From NCBI GenBank assembly GCA_029449245.1, contig JANATF010000010.1, positions 682,001 through 746,000 on the forward strand: a DNA stretch of 64,000 bases. The letters run 5' to 3'. Under the pieces are notes generated by a model. The model ran no database searches and was not told the DNA's origin. It worked only from the letters and a program-made list of their open reading frames with translations. This document shows positions 33,999 through 46,981 of the stretch, piece by piece. A program made the translations under genes and the position numbers. The stretch is from Mortierella alpina (Eukaryota; Mortierellomycota; Mortierellomycetes; Mortierellales; Mortierellaceae). Position 1 is the first letter of the stretch; each line of letters opens with the position of its first letter.

Positions 33999-36900
33999 CT
34001 ACTGGTACGCGGCAGGGTCGTACGGCTCCCACCCGTCATCCCCGTCAGGCCCAAAAGGCTGATCCTCATCTCCGCTATAATCCTCGTCCTCTTCCTCCTC
34101 ACCGTCCTCGCCACCGAACCCGCCCTGCACAAGATTGTTCATCATCATGGCAGCGACCAGTTCATCCGTCTCCTCCTGGGTCAAGGGCAAGCCGTCCACC
34201 TCCACACCTCCTCCACCAGCAAGATCCGCCGCTGCAGCATCACCGCCCGCAGAGTTGCGTGGTCCAAACCCAAGCAATCGCATCATATCCGATAGCGACT
34301 GGAACATGGATGCGTTCCCTGCACTCTCTGCATTCAGTCTGTCCTCACCCTCAGCGTCCAGTAGTCCCACACCTCCTTGTTCACCAGCGCCATCCTGCCC
34401 AACGACATCCATGACCGCCCCTGTTGCTGTTCCTGCTGCTGCTGCTCCCTCTTCAGTGACCGCCAGCGGTGTAAGGTCATCGGGGAACGCACCTGGCAGA
34501 GCACCGTCCCGAGCGTGAGCTTGGTGTCGTGCACGTAGCATCTGAACCGCCTCTGTGATTTGTCTCAGTTGTTCTTCTTGCAATCCACCAACATGGTCCG
34601 CGCCATCCAATCCTGCTGCTCCTTCTCCACCGCCACCACCACCACCACCACCTCCTCCTCCTCCTCCTCCTCCAATGATACCGGGCAACCCTCCTGCGCG
34701 AAGTTGTCGAATAACGTTTTCCAAGACATTTTGAGCCGCGTCCCGAGCGCCACCCATCAATCCTCCACTACTCCTCTGGGCTTCAAACCGCTCCTCGTAG
34801 ACATTCCGTGATCCTGCTGGGGGTAAAGGGTCGTGCATGTGCATGGTTGCGGTGACAATCTCCTGTGGAAGGTAGCGTGCGAGGGCGTTAAAGTCCGAGA
34901 CAAGGACGTGTCGGCAGACTCGTAGGGTGATGCGTGGGTCGGATGTTGCGGATGAGGAGGTTGCAGTGTCGGATTCGAGAGTGCCATCGGGGCTATAACT
35001 CAAGACGGCACTCTGAGAAGGTGGAGGAGTCGAGAGTTCCTTGAGTAGGGCTTGGGCATCCTGAAGGTCCTTGTCGTTGGGGTTTTGGAATCGAGACTGG
35101 ACACATACTTGAACGTTGGTCTTGAGCCATGAGATGACCTGAGAATATGCGGAGGGAGGGGGAGTCATGTTAGGGCTGTTTCTCGTTTCATCTTTCATGA
35201 AAGTTGAACAAATATATGAATTTATATTAACTAGGAGTGAAGACTTACCTCAGGCTCTTTCCAGAGTGCAAAGTTACGGGAGACAAACAGGTGGATGTAG
35301 AGGTCAAGGATCTTGGGAAGACTAATAACGGAAGCAGAGCACAAAGAAGAAAAAAAGGAGGGCGTGAAACATAACAGCCGTGTGTTAGCATCTCGATCCG
35401 TCCAGGTAGTGAGCATACATTCTTCCCAACTGTGAGCCGTGCTTACTCTGATGTCGGGTAAAAGGAGGCCTCCCCAGAGATCTCAGAGTCCACACTGAAG
35501 CTGCCTTGATCTGCCAACAACGGGACAGCGGTGGGGAACAAGAGGATGGCTCTTTGCAGTGCCCTTGAACTCTCTTCATGGGTCGTGTTGCCCTGACTGA
35601 TCTCGAGGTGGAACTTGGCGAGGGCTGTCGAGTAGGCAAAGTTGGGCAACTGGTCCAGTTCATGTTCCTTCTGCAACCTCTCGTATAGCTTCAAAAAGTA
35701 TGCGTACTCCTGGGCCTTGAGTGAATAAAAGTCGATCGAGAGCAAGGCACCCAGTTCATCGTGCTCGGGGTCAAGACTGAGAAGCAGCTTGTTGAACTCA
35801 AAGGCTGTTCTCCAGCAGCCCCTGCGCCCGAGGAACTGAATATGTCGGTGGATCGCCAAAAAGAAGGAGCGGTTCTCGACCTCCATGAAACTCAAACGAA
35901 CTGAACCTGATGCGATGTTGAACAGACTGTGGAAACTCTTTTCAAAAGCAAACAACGCTTGCTCTATATCCCATCGAGGAATCATCATGTGCGAGGAAAG
36001 GTGTGAGTACTTGAAGGAGGTCTAGCCACATGTGGTGGGGAGTCGTTTTCATCCTATGGGATCCAGCCCTTACCTATGAATTCTCCTGCAAGACTGTTAT
36101 CGCCATTGTGTTTACTGACTTCTGATAGCTGAAGCAAGCTATCGATATGGAAAGGACTTTCGCGAAGCAGAGCCACCAGGTTTCCAGGATCTAATTGACC
36201 ATTGAGTACACCATGGTATAAGAGCGCACAGCTTCCAGTTAGCGCCTCCTTCGAATCCCGTAAATAATCCTCCCGCGCTTGTGATGACTAAAAAAGTGTT
36301 TACCGTAAGATGCTACAGCAGCCAAGAACTTGAGTTGCGTCCGCTGGTAGTAGTCAGAATGCACAACCTTGAACGTCGTCACATGCTCCTTCTCGTCCGT
36401 TTCCACAATCTCCATGCTCAGGCCGGAGGCTTTCCGAACGGGCCATGTTCCTCGAGGCTGAGCCAGCAGCGCCTTCTTAGTGACCTTGGCGTATCGACGG
36501 TCCTTGATCTCCGAATTGACAACGCGTGCTCCAAACATCTTTTTCATCTCTGCATCAGCATCCAAGAATCGAGTGTCGACGGCCAGGAGCTGCTTCAGTG
36601 GTGCGAGAGATGGGCCGTGAGATGATTCACCAGCAGAGGTCATCGATCCAAGCCTATTGTCAATAACAGGGCAATATGTTAGATCGTAGTCGCAAAGAGA
36701 AGCGCCTACACAAACGCACGCTAAAAAAAGGGATCTTACTGTTGGTTCATTTGCTGCAAGCTTTTCTCAAACTCCTCGACACTCATCTCCTCGAGAGTCT
36801 TGCTGACAGCTTTGCCCTTCTTTTTCTTTTTGCTCTTGCTCTTTGACTTTGCAGAGGCGGTGCCATCCTCGGCGTCCGCTTGTTCTACTGGTGACGAAGA

Positions 36901-37515
36901 TTGGGTATCTCTGGCTGAGGGGTCTTCATCCTCGTCCTTGAGGGCGCTGAAGGGGTTAGCGGTAGCACTGGCTGCCGACTTTTTCTTTTTGTTCTTTTTC
37001 TTTTTGCTGGATTTCGTGGCTACTGGTGCGGGCTACAGGTTAGAAAAAAAAAGTCGCTAGGTTAGAATGGACGTCCATGAAAGCTTTTGTTGTAATGGAG
37101 AACGCGAGCGCTAACAACGACTTACGATCGAGTCCTGTTCCTCCTCCTCCTCTTCAGATTGAGCGGTCTCATCCTCGTCATCCTCGTCAAGCTATAGAGG
37201 TTGTAGAATGTTAAACAGATGCACAACGTCAGTGGATCAGGATTCGGCGATCTAGAAGCTGTGCTTGCTGCGGATGAATGAGACGAAACTACGTCTTACT
37301 AATGCAAAAAGATTCCTTGCTGGTGGTCTTCTTGTAAGAAGGTTGTCGTCGTCGTCCTCTTCTTCCTCTTCTTCGTCTTGTTGGTCGTCATGGTGGTGGT
37401 GCTGGGTGTCCCGAGAGTCCTGAGAGTCCTTGGGGGCGTGTGTGTGTTCGAGGTCCCTCAGAGGGGCTGGCCCGTTAGAGTCACGGAGGAGTTTCTTCAT
37501 GGCGCGACTTGACAT
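33999..37515 (-). CDS. RQC1: TCF25/Rqc1-family ribosome quality control protein, 923 aa
   Basis: Subunit of the ribosome-associated quality control complex that, with Ltn1 and Rqc2, clears stalled nascent chains from 60S particles. Eight exons: 37300-37515, 37126-37191, 36740-37032, 36304-36653, 36074-36190, 35447-35963, 35249-35321 and 33999-35138, total 2772 nt, 924 codons. The N-terminus starts MSSRAMKKLLRD and carries long acidic and poly-Lys stretches, as in the family. The TCF25 core includes HSDYYQRTQLKFLAAVASYG, LLRESPFHIDSLLQLSEV, EQALFAFEKSFHSLF, GRRGCWRTAFEFNKLLLSLDP, LYIHLFVSRNFALWKEPE and VISWLKTNV. The C-terminal 200 residues are Gly/Ala/Glu-rich with a poly-Gly run of about 17 and an acidic end. 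Splicing at 35447 is needed to skip a stop just inside the intron. Confidence 0.92.
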
Positions 37516-38651
37516 GGTGGATTAGATTCGCGAAGGGATGATATATATAGATGTATGCTGCGTGTGTGGGCCTGGCTGCGGCTGCTGTGTGCCTTGCTCT
37601 GGTTACTCCGAGTGGGTGATGGTGCGGAAGGACAGTCGGTGCAACAGGGATGGCGTTGATCAGAATGGAGCAGAGGGAGATCGAATCACCCTCAAATATC
37701 GCCACATAGGAGGCCAGAAGTGACTGCTGGTGGAAGCATCGATCCCATCCTTCGCTCTTGCCAGGCACGTTCGGTATAGTGCGTGTACACCTGTTGACTC
37801 TCATGACCTACGCGATTCCTATAGACACCCTTTACTTCCGCCAGCTTGCTTGAAATCATACAGACAAGCTGTCGCAGGTGTCCAGGTCCACAAGCTAATC
37901 TAGTACTCCAGACCTTCGATTGTCCTAGCCTTGCCTCGGAATATCCGATTCTATGATTAGAGTGAGAGTAGCAGCATATCCTGTAGATGACGCTTATAGG
38001 GTGATGCAGGTGTATTGCCACTACAGCCGATAGTGAGTAGGGTGCCAACTGCCAAGAATGTAAGACGAGGACAACAGCAGATGCATTCGCAAAAGTCTAC
38101 TCTTGCGCGTTGGCTACGGCGTTTCCTCTTCACTCTGCTGGACCATGTGCCTTCACTAAATGGGGTGGTGGCAGCTGCGAGGTGACATAAGCTGTCTTCC
38201 CAGCCGTCTCCTTTCGGCCTTGGGAGGCGCACTGAGAATGAAAACGGTCGAGACGAACGAGAGCCTTTTTCCATCTCTGAGCAAAAACTCAAACACAGAG
38301 AGGGGAGGCACACACTACATGTACTACAGTAGACTATCCATGCTCAGAGGGAAAGGGAAATAAACAACAACAAAAAAACACACAGCGACAGGAACAGGGG
38401 TAGGCGTTGGCGTTGGCCCGAGGTAAAAAAGTGGGCCGTGGGCTGGAAGACAAAACCAGCTCCTTCCTTGTCCTGAGGTTTCTCCCTCCTTGCTTGCTCT
38501 TACCTATTTTTGCAACACTGCCACAGCACTGAACCTCCTTTTTTCTTAACCTCTTCTCTCAGCATCAACCCAGCTGTTCACCGCCTGCATCCTTCTCGAC
38601 ACTGCTCAGGGCTGAGCATCCCCTTCTCGTATAGAATACTCATTCCAAACC
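37516..38651. other. Divergent intergenic region, RQC1 / ABC transporter
   Basis: A TATA-like tatatata lies near 37541, about 30 bases upstream of the RQC1 start. The rest, including 38330-38640 upstream of the transporter, has CT- and CA-rich sequence and no supportable gene. Confidence 0.45.
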
Positions 38652-41600
38652 ATGGCGTCGTGGAGATGCACCCCCGACACAACTACAGCATGTCTCTCGG
38701 ACAGGTACAATAAGCTCTTGTCCAAGAATACCTGACCAATACTAGCCACTCAACCAGACGCGCGCGGGTGACCGGACTGCACGCGTTTCTCTACAGCCAA
38801 CCAACCAACCCGTTCTTTCTCTTGTTCTACAACCACCTCGACATCTTTACTTTAGTACTCTGCAGCTGATCCCGACCTGCATCATCGTCTTCTCGTCGCT
38901 CGCAGTCATCTCTGCAGAATGTGGTCGACAGGACCGCAGGCGAATGTTCAACACGTTCTCGAGCGAAGTGGTCATCCAAGGAGAGAGCCAGGCCGACTTG
39001 GAAATCGACGGGCCCAACGCTGACCGACTTATCAAGCCCAAGCGCACCTTCCCCTTGGCCATCCTGCGCTCTCTTGGAGCCTTTGTTCAGATAGGATTGT
39101 TCACATATCTGGCGTTTCGAAAGGTTGAGGAAGTGGACAACAACGGGTCAGGACGCAGCGGCACAAGACCCAGACTCATGGGCATGGAGATCGACGAGGA
39201 GTGGCCGCTCTGGTTGCCTGTTATGCATGGGATCGTCTGGGTACGAGCTTGCTTGTCACAAACTCATGAGAGCGTACGCTTGTGCATCGCCTATCTACCT
39301 TCACTGACCTCTGCTATGTCTTCATTTCTTTGCTGTGTATCAACAGGTCTATGCTGCCATCCTCTCGGTCGTGTCACTGCTGCATCCTCGACTTTCTAAT
39401 CCTTACAGACTGGTGACCCACCTGGACATCATCTACCTCACGACCGCATCCGCTGGACTTGTAAACTTTATGGAAAACGATTTTGGACGACCTCTGGGAT
39501 TGTGGACACTGGACGACCAAATCTCTGGACTATCGGCGCTGGTATCGAGCGCCATGCTGATGCTTACCCTTGCCACGAAGCCGCTTGTGCCACCACAGCC
39601 GGTCAAAGGTCCTGAAAAGCGGTCCAGAGGGGTAAGACGATGCGGAAGTTTATGGGAGGCGATGCCGTGTATAAAAGCATCCTGCACATCGCGATACTTA
39701 TCGCCAAGATTGAAATTATTTCGTAGGTGATCTCGCCCGAGACCAGATCTTCACTCTACGCAAGGATTGCCTTCACCTGGTTGCATCCAATGGTCATCAA
39801 GTCATGCATGGGAAAACTTCAGGAGACAGATGTTTGGGCAACGGAGAAGACTCTGAGAGTCAAGACCGTTTTTCAGGATTATTTGGAGAACAGGTGCGAT
39901 ATCCCATTTTGCGTTTCTTTCTTTCAGCACTGGTGTGAATCCATAACTCGACAACCATACTCACCGCGTGCGACCATCATTTCTATGGAGTAGACGGCCG
40001 ACGGTCTTTGTCACGATGGTATATTTGTTCCGCCTAGATTTGGCGCAACAGTATATCTGGGGCCTTGCATGGGCAGGTCTTAGCATGGTGCCACCCGTTG
40101 TCGTCTACAAGCTGATCCAGTTTGCACAGGATCTCACCACTTACAACCGCAATGAGGCGCTTTTCTATATTGCGGCCCTCTTGGCTTCTATCATTGTACG
40201 GTCAGCAGGTAAATCCTCGACAGTGCAGAGAAATTACCAACCGCTTGATTTGTTAAAGATTGTCATCGCGGGCGCTGACTTGATCTCTTGATCTTGCATA
40301 GTCTTGCAGCGTGGTTTACATATGGGCCAACGTATTGCCACGAAGGCCATGGGCATGGCAAGCGGGCTTATTTATGAAAAGATGTCACTGCGGAAGGACA
40401 TGGACCCTTACGACTACGACATCTCAGGTAATAATAGTAGCTCAAGTTGATGTACAGGTTCCAATACGATCGAGTTATCTAACTCGATAGAGTTTTGATA
40501 TTCATAGACCTGATGTCGCTGGATGTCAAGCATATTGGACAGGGCTGGAAAAACGTCTTTTACTTGATGATACATCCGACCATGTTCATCCTCGCCACGA
40601 TCCAGCTCCACAATTACATTGGACATTCAGCCTGGGCTGCAGGTCTCGCTGTCATCGCATGGTATCCCATCTCTGCGCTAGCCAGTTTCCTGTTTTCAGG
40701 ACGTTTCGATCCAGCACCACCAAAGATGGATAAGAGCAATGCCCTCGTGACGGATGTATGTTGCTGCTTGGGCGTGTCAACGAGGCCTCAAAACTGATGT
40801 CTAATCATGACCGTTCCTCAGTACTAACACCTTCAATTCCCACCCTGCTTTTTTTTGTAGATCTTGGCCAACCTTAAAGCCATCAAGTACCTTGCATGGG
40901 AGGAGGTTTTGCTGGCTAAGGCGCTCAGAGCTCGCGCGGAAGAGCGAAAGACAAACTCAAAGGCCTCCCAGCCTGTCATGACCTTGATCTCGGCGCCTCT
41001 TGGTGGAGATCTTGTGCATGCTTTTGTCATGGTGGTCATTCTCTCGGTCTATTCGCTTTACTTTGAGCAGCTTTTGACTCCCGCAGTCTTGTTCACAACC
41101 CTGATCCTGGTCGACATACAAACTAACGCGATCAATGTACGTATGCCCCCTCTACTCTCGCCTGACTGGACCTGGACTTGGACTCAAAAACTGGCCGAAC
41201 TAACATCGCCGTAACATTTTTTGCAATATAGTCCCTTCCCTCGGTCATTATCACCGTCAAGGAAATGCTGGACTCGATGGTTAGAGTCAACAATTTCTTG
41301 GGGGATGATGAGAATGAGCGCGACACGGCTGTGATTAGAGACCGCGACATGGCAAGGAGGGCCAACATTCCCATTATCGGCTTTATGAACGCGACTTTTA
41401 TTTGGCCCGAGGCAAAGCCAACGCGCCATGGCAATGAAGTTCTGTTTGTCGATGAACCCTATGGCGACGATGATGATGGAGATGCCTCTAACAATGGCAG
41501 GAACAGCAGGTCGCGCAAGTCCTCTCGGGTCAACGCCAATTGGGTCGTGCGAACCCTGTCTTTGTTCGGATACTCACTCCCAACACCACCTCCACCTAAT

Positions 41601-44600
41601 TACGCGGCAAACCCTCGGAACAAGTACGGAGCTGGTCTAGGCTCCAATGCAGCCGTGGTTGAGGAAGAATTCGTCCTCAAGAATATTACCTTGTCCTTCC
41701 CCCCTGGACAGGTCTCGCTCGTGACGGGCACCAGAAAGAGCGGCAAGTCTGCACTGCTGCTGGCGCTCATCGGTGAAATGACTCGCACCTCGGGCAAGAT
41801 TTACATGCCCCGAAAAGATTACTATCATGGGAAGCAAGGCTACGGCAGCGACATTGCGTACGTCGCGCAGGACCCATGGCTGGAGATTGGAGGTGGAGGA
41901 TGTATCACAGGAAGCAGCACGGGTCGAAGCACTGTCAGAGACACTATCCTGTTCGGCACGCAAATGGATGAGGCGCGCTATCTTGAGGTTTTGAGAGCCT
42001 GTGTCCTCGAGGACGAGTTGAGAGGCCTTCCCAACGGCGATATGACGATCATCGGAGACAAGGTACTGTCATATCACCCTTGATTCCATTGACCAAGACG
42101 TCTGTGGTCAGCGACCTTCCGTACTAACAATGGCACCTTACGCTTTGCCTTCTACCCTGTGATAAGAATGTGATCTGGTCCATGTCGCTAAAGCAGCGCA
42201 TCTCCCTGGCCCGCGCCGTCTATTCTAACGTGTCCCACATCCTGATGGATGACTGCCTGAGTTTTGTGGACGTCAAGAGCCGAAACTTTATCTGGAAAAA
42301 CTGCATGTAAGGCGGACATGCAATTGCTGAGGACTGGCTTGACGTTGCTTCTTTGCATGCACACTCACATGACGCTCTCATTTCTTTAACTCATGCTCCC
42401 TCAAGATTGGGACCCATTGCTCAGAACAAAACCAGGATTCTTGTCACAAACCAATTCCATGTCAAGACGTACATGAACGACGTCGACTACGTCGTTGGCA
42501 TGGACCAGGGAATTGTCCTGGGTCACGGCTCTGTCAGAGAGGTCCTCACACAAGGCTGGATCCGTCAAGCCCCTGGCTCGTCCTCCATCCCCACCACCAT
42601 TGTTCCCGGCGCCAGTGTTCCTGCGAACCTGGGTCAGCTGCCACCAAGGGTCGACCCACCTCAACAACCTGCAGGCGACGCTGTCCCCTCGAACGCGCCT
42701 TCCCAGGAGCTTCGCTCGTCCAAGAGCACCAATCTGCCGTTGAATAAGATGAGCAGTCTGAGCGATTATGACGATCTGGACTCGACCCTCAGCCGAGAGA
42801 CTGCAGCAGGGTTCAAAGTCGGCTGGTCAGCATTCGGGACGTACATCTTCTCGCTGGGATCATTTGTTTTTCTCTTCAGCGCGTTCATGAGTCTACTCCT
42901 CAGTCAGGCGTTGTTTGTGGTTCGGATTGCATGGCTTGGTATTTGGGCCGAGAATGAAGCCTGGTATGGAGGACTTCCTCTGCGACACACCTTACACGAT
43001 CGACAGCGCCGACCTCTGCACTCCGAAGGTCAACCTGCCAACAAGGACATCACAACACATTACGACTACATCATGATCTTTGTCGCACTTGCAGGAGTTC
43101 GTTCACTGTTTGTCGTCCTCAACGCATTCTTCCTGCGATCTGGCGCTTTCAGAGGAGCGGATCGAGTCTTTACACGGCTGCTCCAGAGCGTGGTCGGTGC
43201 TCGCCTTGCTGTATTTGAGGCCAATGCTGAGAAGGCTGCTAGTTTCGTGTCCGGAGACGCTGGCGGACTTTTTTCCAAGGGCACGATCAACAGTATCAAG
43301 GAGTGCTTCCAACGGGACCTCATCGGACTAGACGTGAAGCTGGCAAAGGAATTTTGGCAATTCTCGGCCGACTTTCTAGCAGTAGTCCTCATCCTGTTTG
43401 TCCTCGCCTGGGTTCATCCACTCATTCTCATCCCCGTGGCCATTGTCTTGTGCTTGCTGACCTCGGTTGCAATGCTTGGACTGGGCCTTTCCAAGGAGAT
43501 GCATCGCATGGCCATTCGAGCGGATCGCATGGATAAGGATCAGTTCAAGCATACGTTCCGTGGACTGGCGACCATTCGTGGATATGGACTTGAGCGACGC
43601 GCGATCAAGGCTGGCATTGCCCACGCAGAGTTTTACTTAAAGACGACCTACTTTGGGGCTTGCGCTGATCGCTGGGTGCACTGGAAGGTTGATCTGTTGG
43701 GCGCCTTTATCCCATTCTCCTGTGCAGTGATGGTTCTGCAGCAGATCGAAGACCTCGACCCAGTGTTGATGGGTCTTTCGCTCTACCTGTCGCTGCAGTT
43801 CAGTGATAAGGTCCTTGACAGCTTGTTGGGATACGGTCGAATCCGTAATCGACTCCAGTGGGCGCTCGAAAGGACAAGAAGGTACATCCATAGCCTGGAC
43901 CACCCTGATCATAAGGAGGCTCCTAGAGTCGTGTTGAGCAAGAGGCCACCTGCCGGATGGCCTTATAGCGGTGCAGTCGAGTTTGTCAACTATTCCTGCA
44001 ACATATCCAAGTCAGCAGGGGTCAATAGCGGTGCAGACAACGGTGTCAATGGTGCGACTGCAGGTCCATCTTCAAACCCGACCGAGGTGGTGCAGGTACT
44101 TGAGCGCAGCTCACCGATGGTTCCTCCTCAGAATCCGACATACCAACCTCAGACCCAATACCAGGCGCGCAGCTCCACTGCGGCACCATTGCCCACGGAC
44201 CCAGCAGCCTCTCTTCCGCTCGGAAACAGCAGTATCAGGACAAACACTGTCGCGTCTGCAGCCAACACTGTCACCTCTGGTATTAGTCACTCTAGTATGG
44301 CAAGCCATAACACTGTGGCAACAAACGCAACGCTTGTACCATCTGGACATGGATACCCAGGAGGATCAGATAACTCGCTTGCGACACTGATTCCACTGCC
44401 AACCCCGTCATCAACCTTTACCAACTCGGCTGCTGTTCCAACGCCTGCTGAGCCTGTAGATCAACTCTCTAATCTGAATCAAATAGGTGACTTGGACAGC
44501 CGGTTTGAAGCACCATTACCGCCCTTACCTCCGTCAGCAGTATCAACGCCAACACTGGCGTCCATGCCAACACCACTGCCGGCACCTACACCAGCACCAG

Positions 44601-45895
44601 CACCAGCACCAGCGCCTGTGCTCATGTCAACTACTGCTGCATCCACCAATGGCGCTTCTGCACCTGTGAAAGGCAATGGCCAGACAGTTATAGACAGCGC
44701 TGTCGCAAGGGAGGTTGCCTTTGGGCCTGTAACATGTTCATTCCTTCCTGGAGAGAAGGTAGCCATCGTAGGCAAGTCTAAGAGCGGTAAGACCACCTTT
44801 ATCCAAAGTTTGTTCCGCATCTGGGACTCTGCAGAGGAAGATCGCATCCGTGCAGCACATGCCGCCGCTACTCCTGGGCTACCTCACACCACCAACGGCA
44901 ACTCCATTCAGAAAAAACCTACCACTGGTCCTTCGTCTGGCTCCAAGTCATCGCCTCTGGGATTCTGGTCCAGGAACAAGGCCCAGTCATTCCGAGACAT
45001 GGCCCTTGATTTGGGTGAGATCAATGTCGATGGGTTGGATATCTCACAGATGGGCTTAGCGGATCTTCGATCCCGGTTCGCGTACCTATCTCAGCGCGGT
45101 ACAGTCTTTGCGGGCACTGTCCGGTTCAATCTGGATCCAAAGGGCGAGCACGAGGACGCGGAATTGAACGATGTGCTCAAGACTTGCTTCTTGAGTGATC
45201 GACTCAAGTTGGATACAGAGCTCATTACTCCAGCAACCGCGAACCTGTCGTTCGCCACATCTGCGGATTCTGCCAATGGCGCTGTACCTGCCACTTCTTC
45301 CAGAGTGTCGAGATACAGGAAGCATTTCTTTAGGAGGAGTCGCGCTTATCAAAATAGCAACAAGGGCAAGGGCAAAGCCTTGAGCTCCAAGAACTATAGA
45401 GCCACAGCCTCTGCACCAGCGACCGTTGGGAAGACCTCAGGGCGTGGTTTGCAGACGGGATTGGACGGGAGCGGCCCGGACCTGACACACCTCGATCAGC
45501 GATTTGCTCGCGCTGTGCCGGGAGATGGACACGATCAGGAACACATGGAGACAATTGTTGAAGGAGATGACGACACGGATGACGAGGAGGACGAGGATGA
45601 CACGCGTGTGGAGCTGGATACGAATGAGAGGCAATTGCTCAGTCTCGCGCGGATACTCATCCAGAGGCCAAACGTAGTTGTGCTCGACAATTGCGCCTCC
45701 AAGGTTACGGATCTGACTGCGCAGAGACTCGATCAGATCATTGTTCAGGAACTGGCGCATGCGACGATTCTGTCCGTGGGTCACCGCCTGGATCAGATCA
45801 TTGTCCGCCACAACCGGATTTTGGTTCTGGAGCAGGGCAGGATCGCAGAGTTTGGTAAGCTAGAACGCCAACGCATTATCCCAAGCTTTGTGTAG
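38652..45895 (+). CDS. ABCC-type (MRP/Ybt1-like) ABC transporter, 2071 aa
   Basis: Full-length multidrug-resistance-protein-type transporter, expected in the vacuolar or plasma membrane. Eleven exons: 38652-38704, 38856-39240, 39347-39631, 39727-39893, 39994-40208, 40302-40427, 40508-40755, 40861-41136, 41232-42062, 42167-42306 and 42406-45895, total 6216 nt, 2072 codons. Order: short N-terminal membrane region, TMD1 (DLMSLDVKHIGQGW, LANLKAIKYLAWEE), NBD1, TMD2 (ATIRGYGLERR, WVHWKVDLLGAF), a long Ser/Pro/Thr/Ala insert, NBD2. Walker A motifs are GTRKSGKS (about residue 751) and GKSKSGKT (about 1698). The signature motifs are degraded (SMSLKQRISLARAVY and LDTNERQLLSLARIL), and Walker B of NBD2 reads VVVLDNCAS, lacking the catalytic Glu. 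The H-loop SVGHRLDQI is kept. Substrate unknown. The acceptor of exon 5 could also be at 39991. Confidence 0.88.
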
Positions 45896-46981
45896 GGAGA
45901 AAAGGGGGGTTTGGTCATGGAAACCCCAATACTAATTACTATCTCTGTGGATGAATGCGATGAATGATAGACACACCCATGGCGTTGCTGAACAAAGTGG
46001 ACGGAGTGTTCAGGAGTATATGGTAGGTTTCTGACAATATGCGCGTCGTGTATTCTATCAAAAGACTCAATGAATCTGGCGTGCTGATCAGCCTTTGTTT
46101 TACTCGTCTATTCTAGCAACCCGGCTGGGCCCAACTTCTCGTCCCTTGTTGCACTTGCCAAAAAGCAGCAGGTGCAGCAATAATATAGGAGCACATTCAA
46201 TGAGAAAGCATAAACACCTCAAGCCACACCTCCAGCAAATATTTATATGCTTCCCTTGGCCTGCGATGTTTCTCTTTTCCTTCCACACTGTCCACCACCG
46301 CTCCTCCTCTCTTCCTCTCCTCCGACTCCCCACCACCAGGTATTGGTAAGTTTCCATATCATCATTGCACCCCATCCTACCACTTCTAGCTGTGATGAAA
46401 ATTTTGTATTACCCTGTCGGTGAACGCAGAGGTATCCGCTTTACGCGGACCGACCCACCTTGTGCACACCATATGGCAATGGTATCAAAACGCGCTTCTA
46501 CTGTAGGGCGCTGTCTGAGCTTCCACCCTCCTGTCCTTGACCAAGCGTCAAGAAGTGAAAGCAACCCAACGAGAAGAATGATGTTCTGACCTCCTTTTTC
46601 TTTTTTTGATTGCAGTATTGAATAGGATCTGTGGGATCTGCTCGGACTGAATTGAATCGTAGCTGAATGATAGAAATGAAAATAAAAAAAAAGAACAACG
46701 TTGAAGAAACAAACTTGGTTGACTTGCAGTAGAGAGTGTTGATGGAGACCGTTAGGATTGAATCATCCGATTGCATCGTTGATGTGGTGTGCTCATGCCT
46801 TTGTGCGGGTTTCCCGAGAACAGAACTGTTTTGATGTCAAAAAAGAAAAAGAATGGCGCGATCAGAGTAAAATTTTTTTTTCTTGCAACATTACATTCTT
46901 TTTACCCTTCGGTACCTCCTGTTTTTCCTTTCACATTCTTTTCTACCTCACCTCACTCTACCACACATCACAACAACAATA
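45896..46981. other. Intergenic region, ABC transporter / CMS1
   Basis: About 1.1 kb between two plus-strand genes. The last 120 bases are T/C-rich with tctacctcacctcactctacc just before the CMS1 start. I see no gene. Confidence 0.45.

Noticed and set aside
35385-35446. Sequence LGRMYAHYLDGSRC downstream of the TCF25 exon as coding
   Set aside because: It is out of phase with the previous exon. Splicing to 35321 gives DLPKILDLYIHLFVSRNF, which fits the family.
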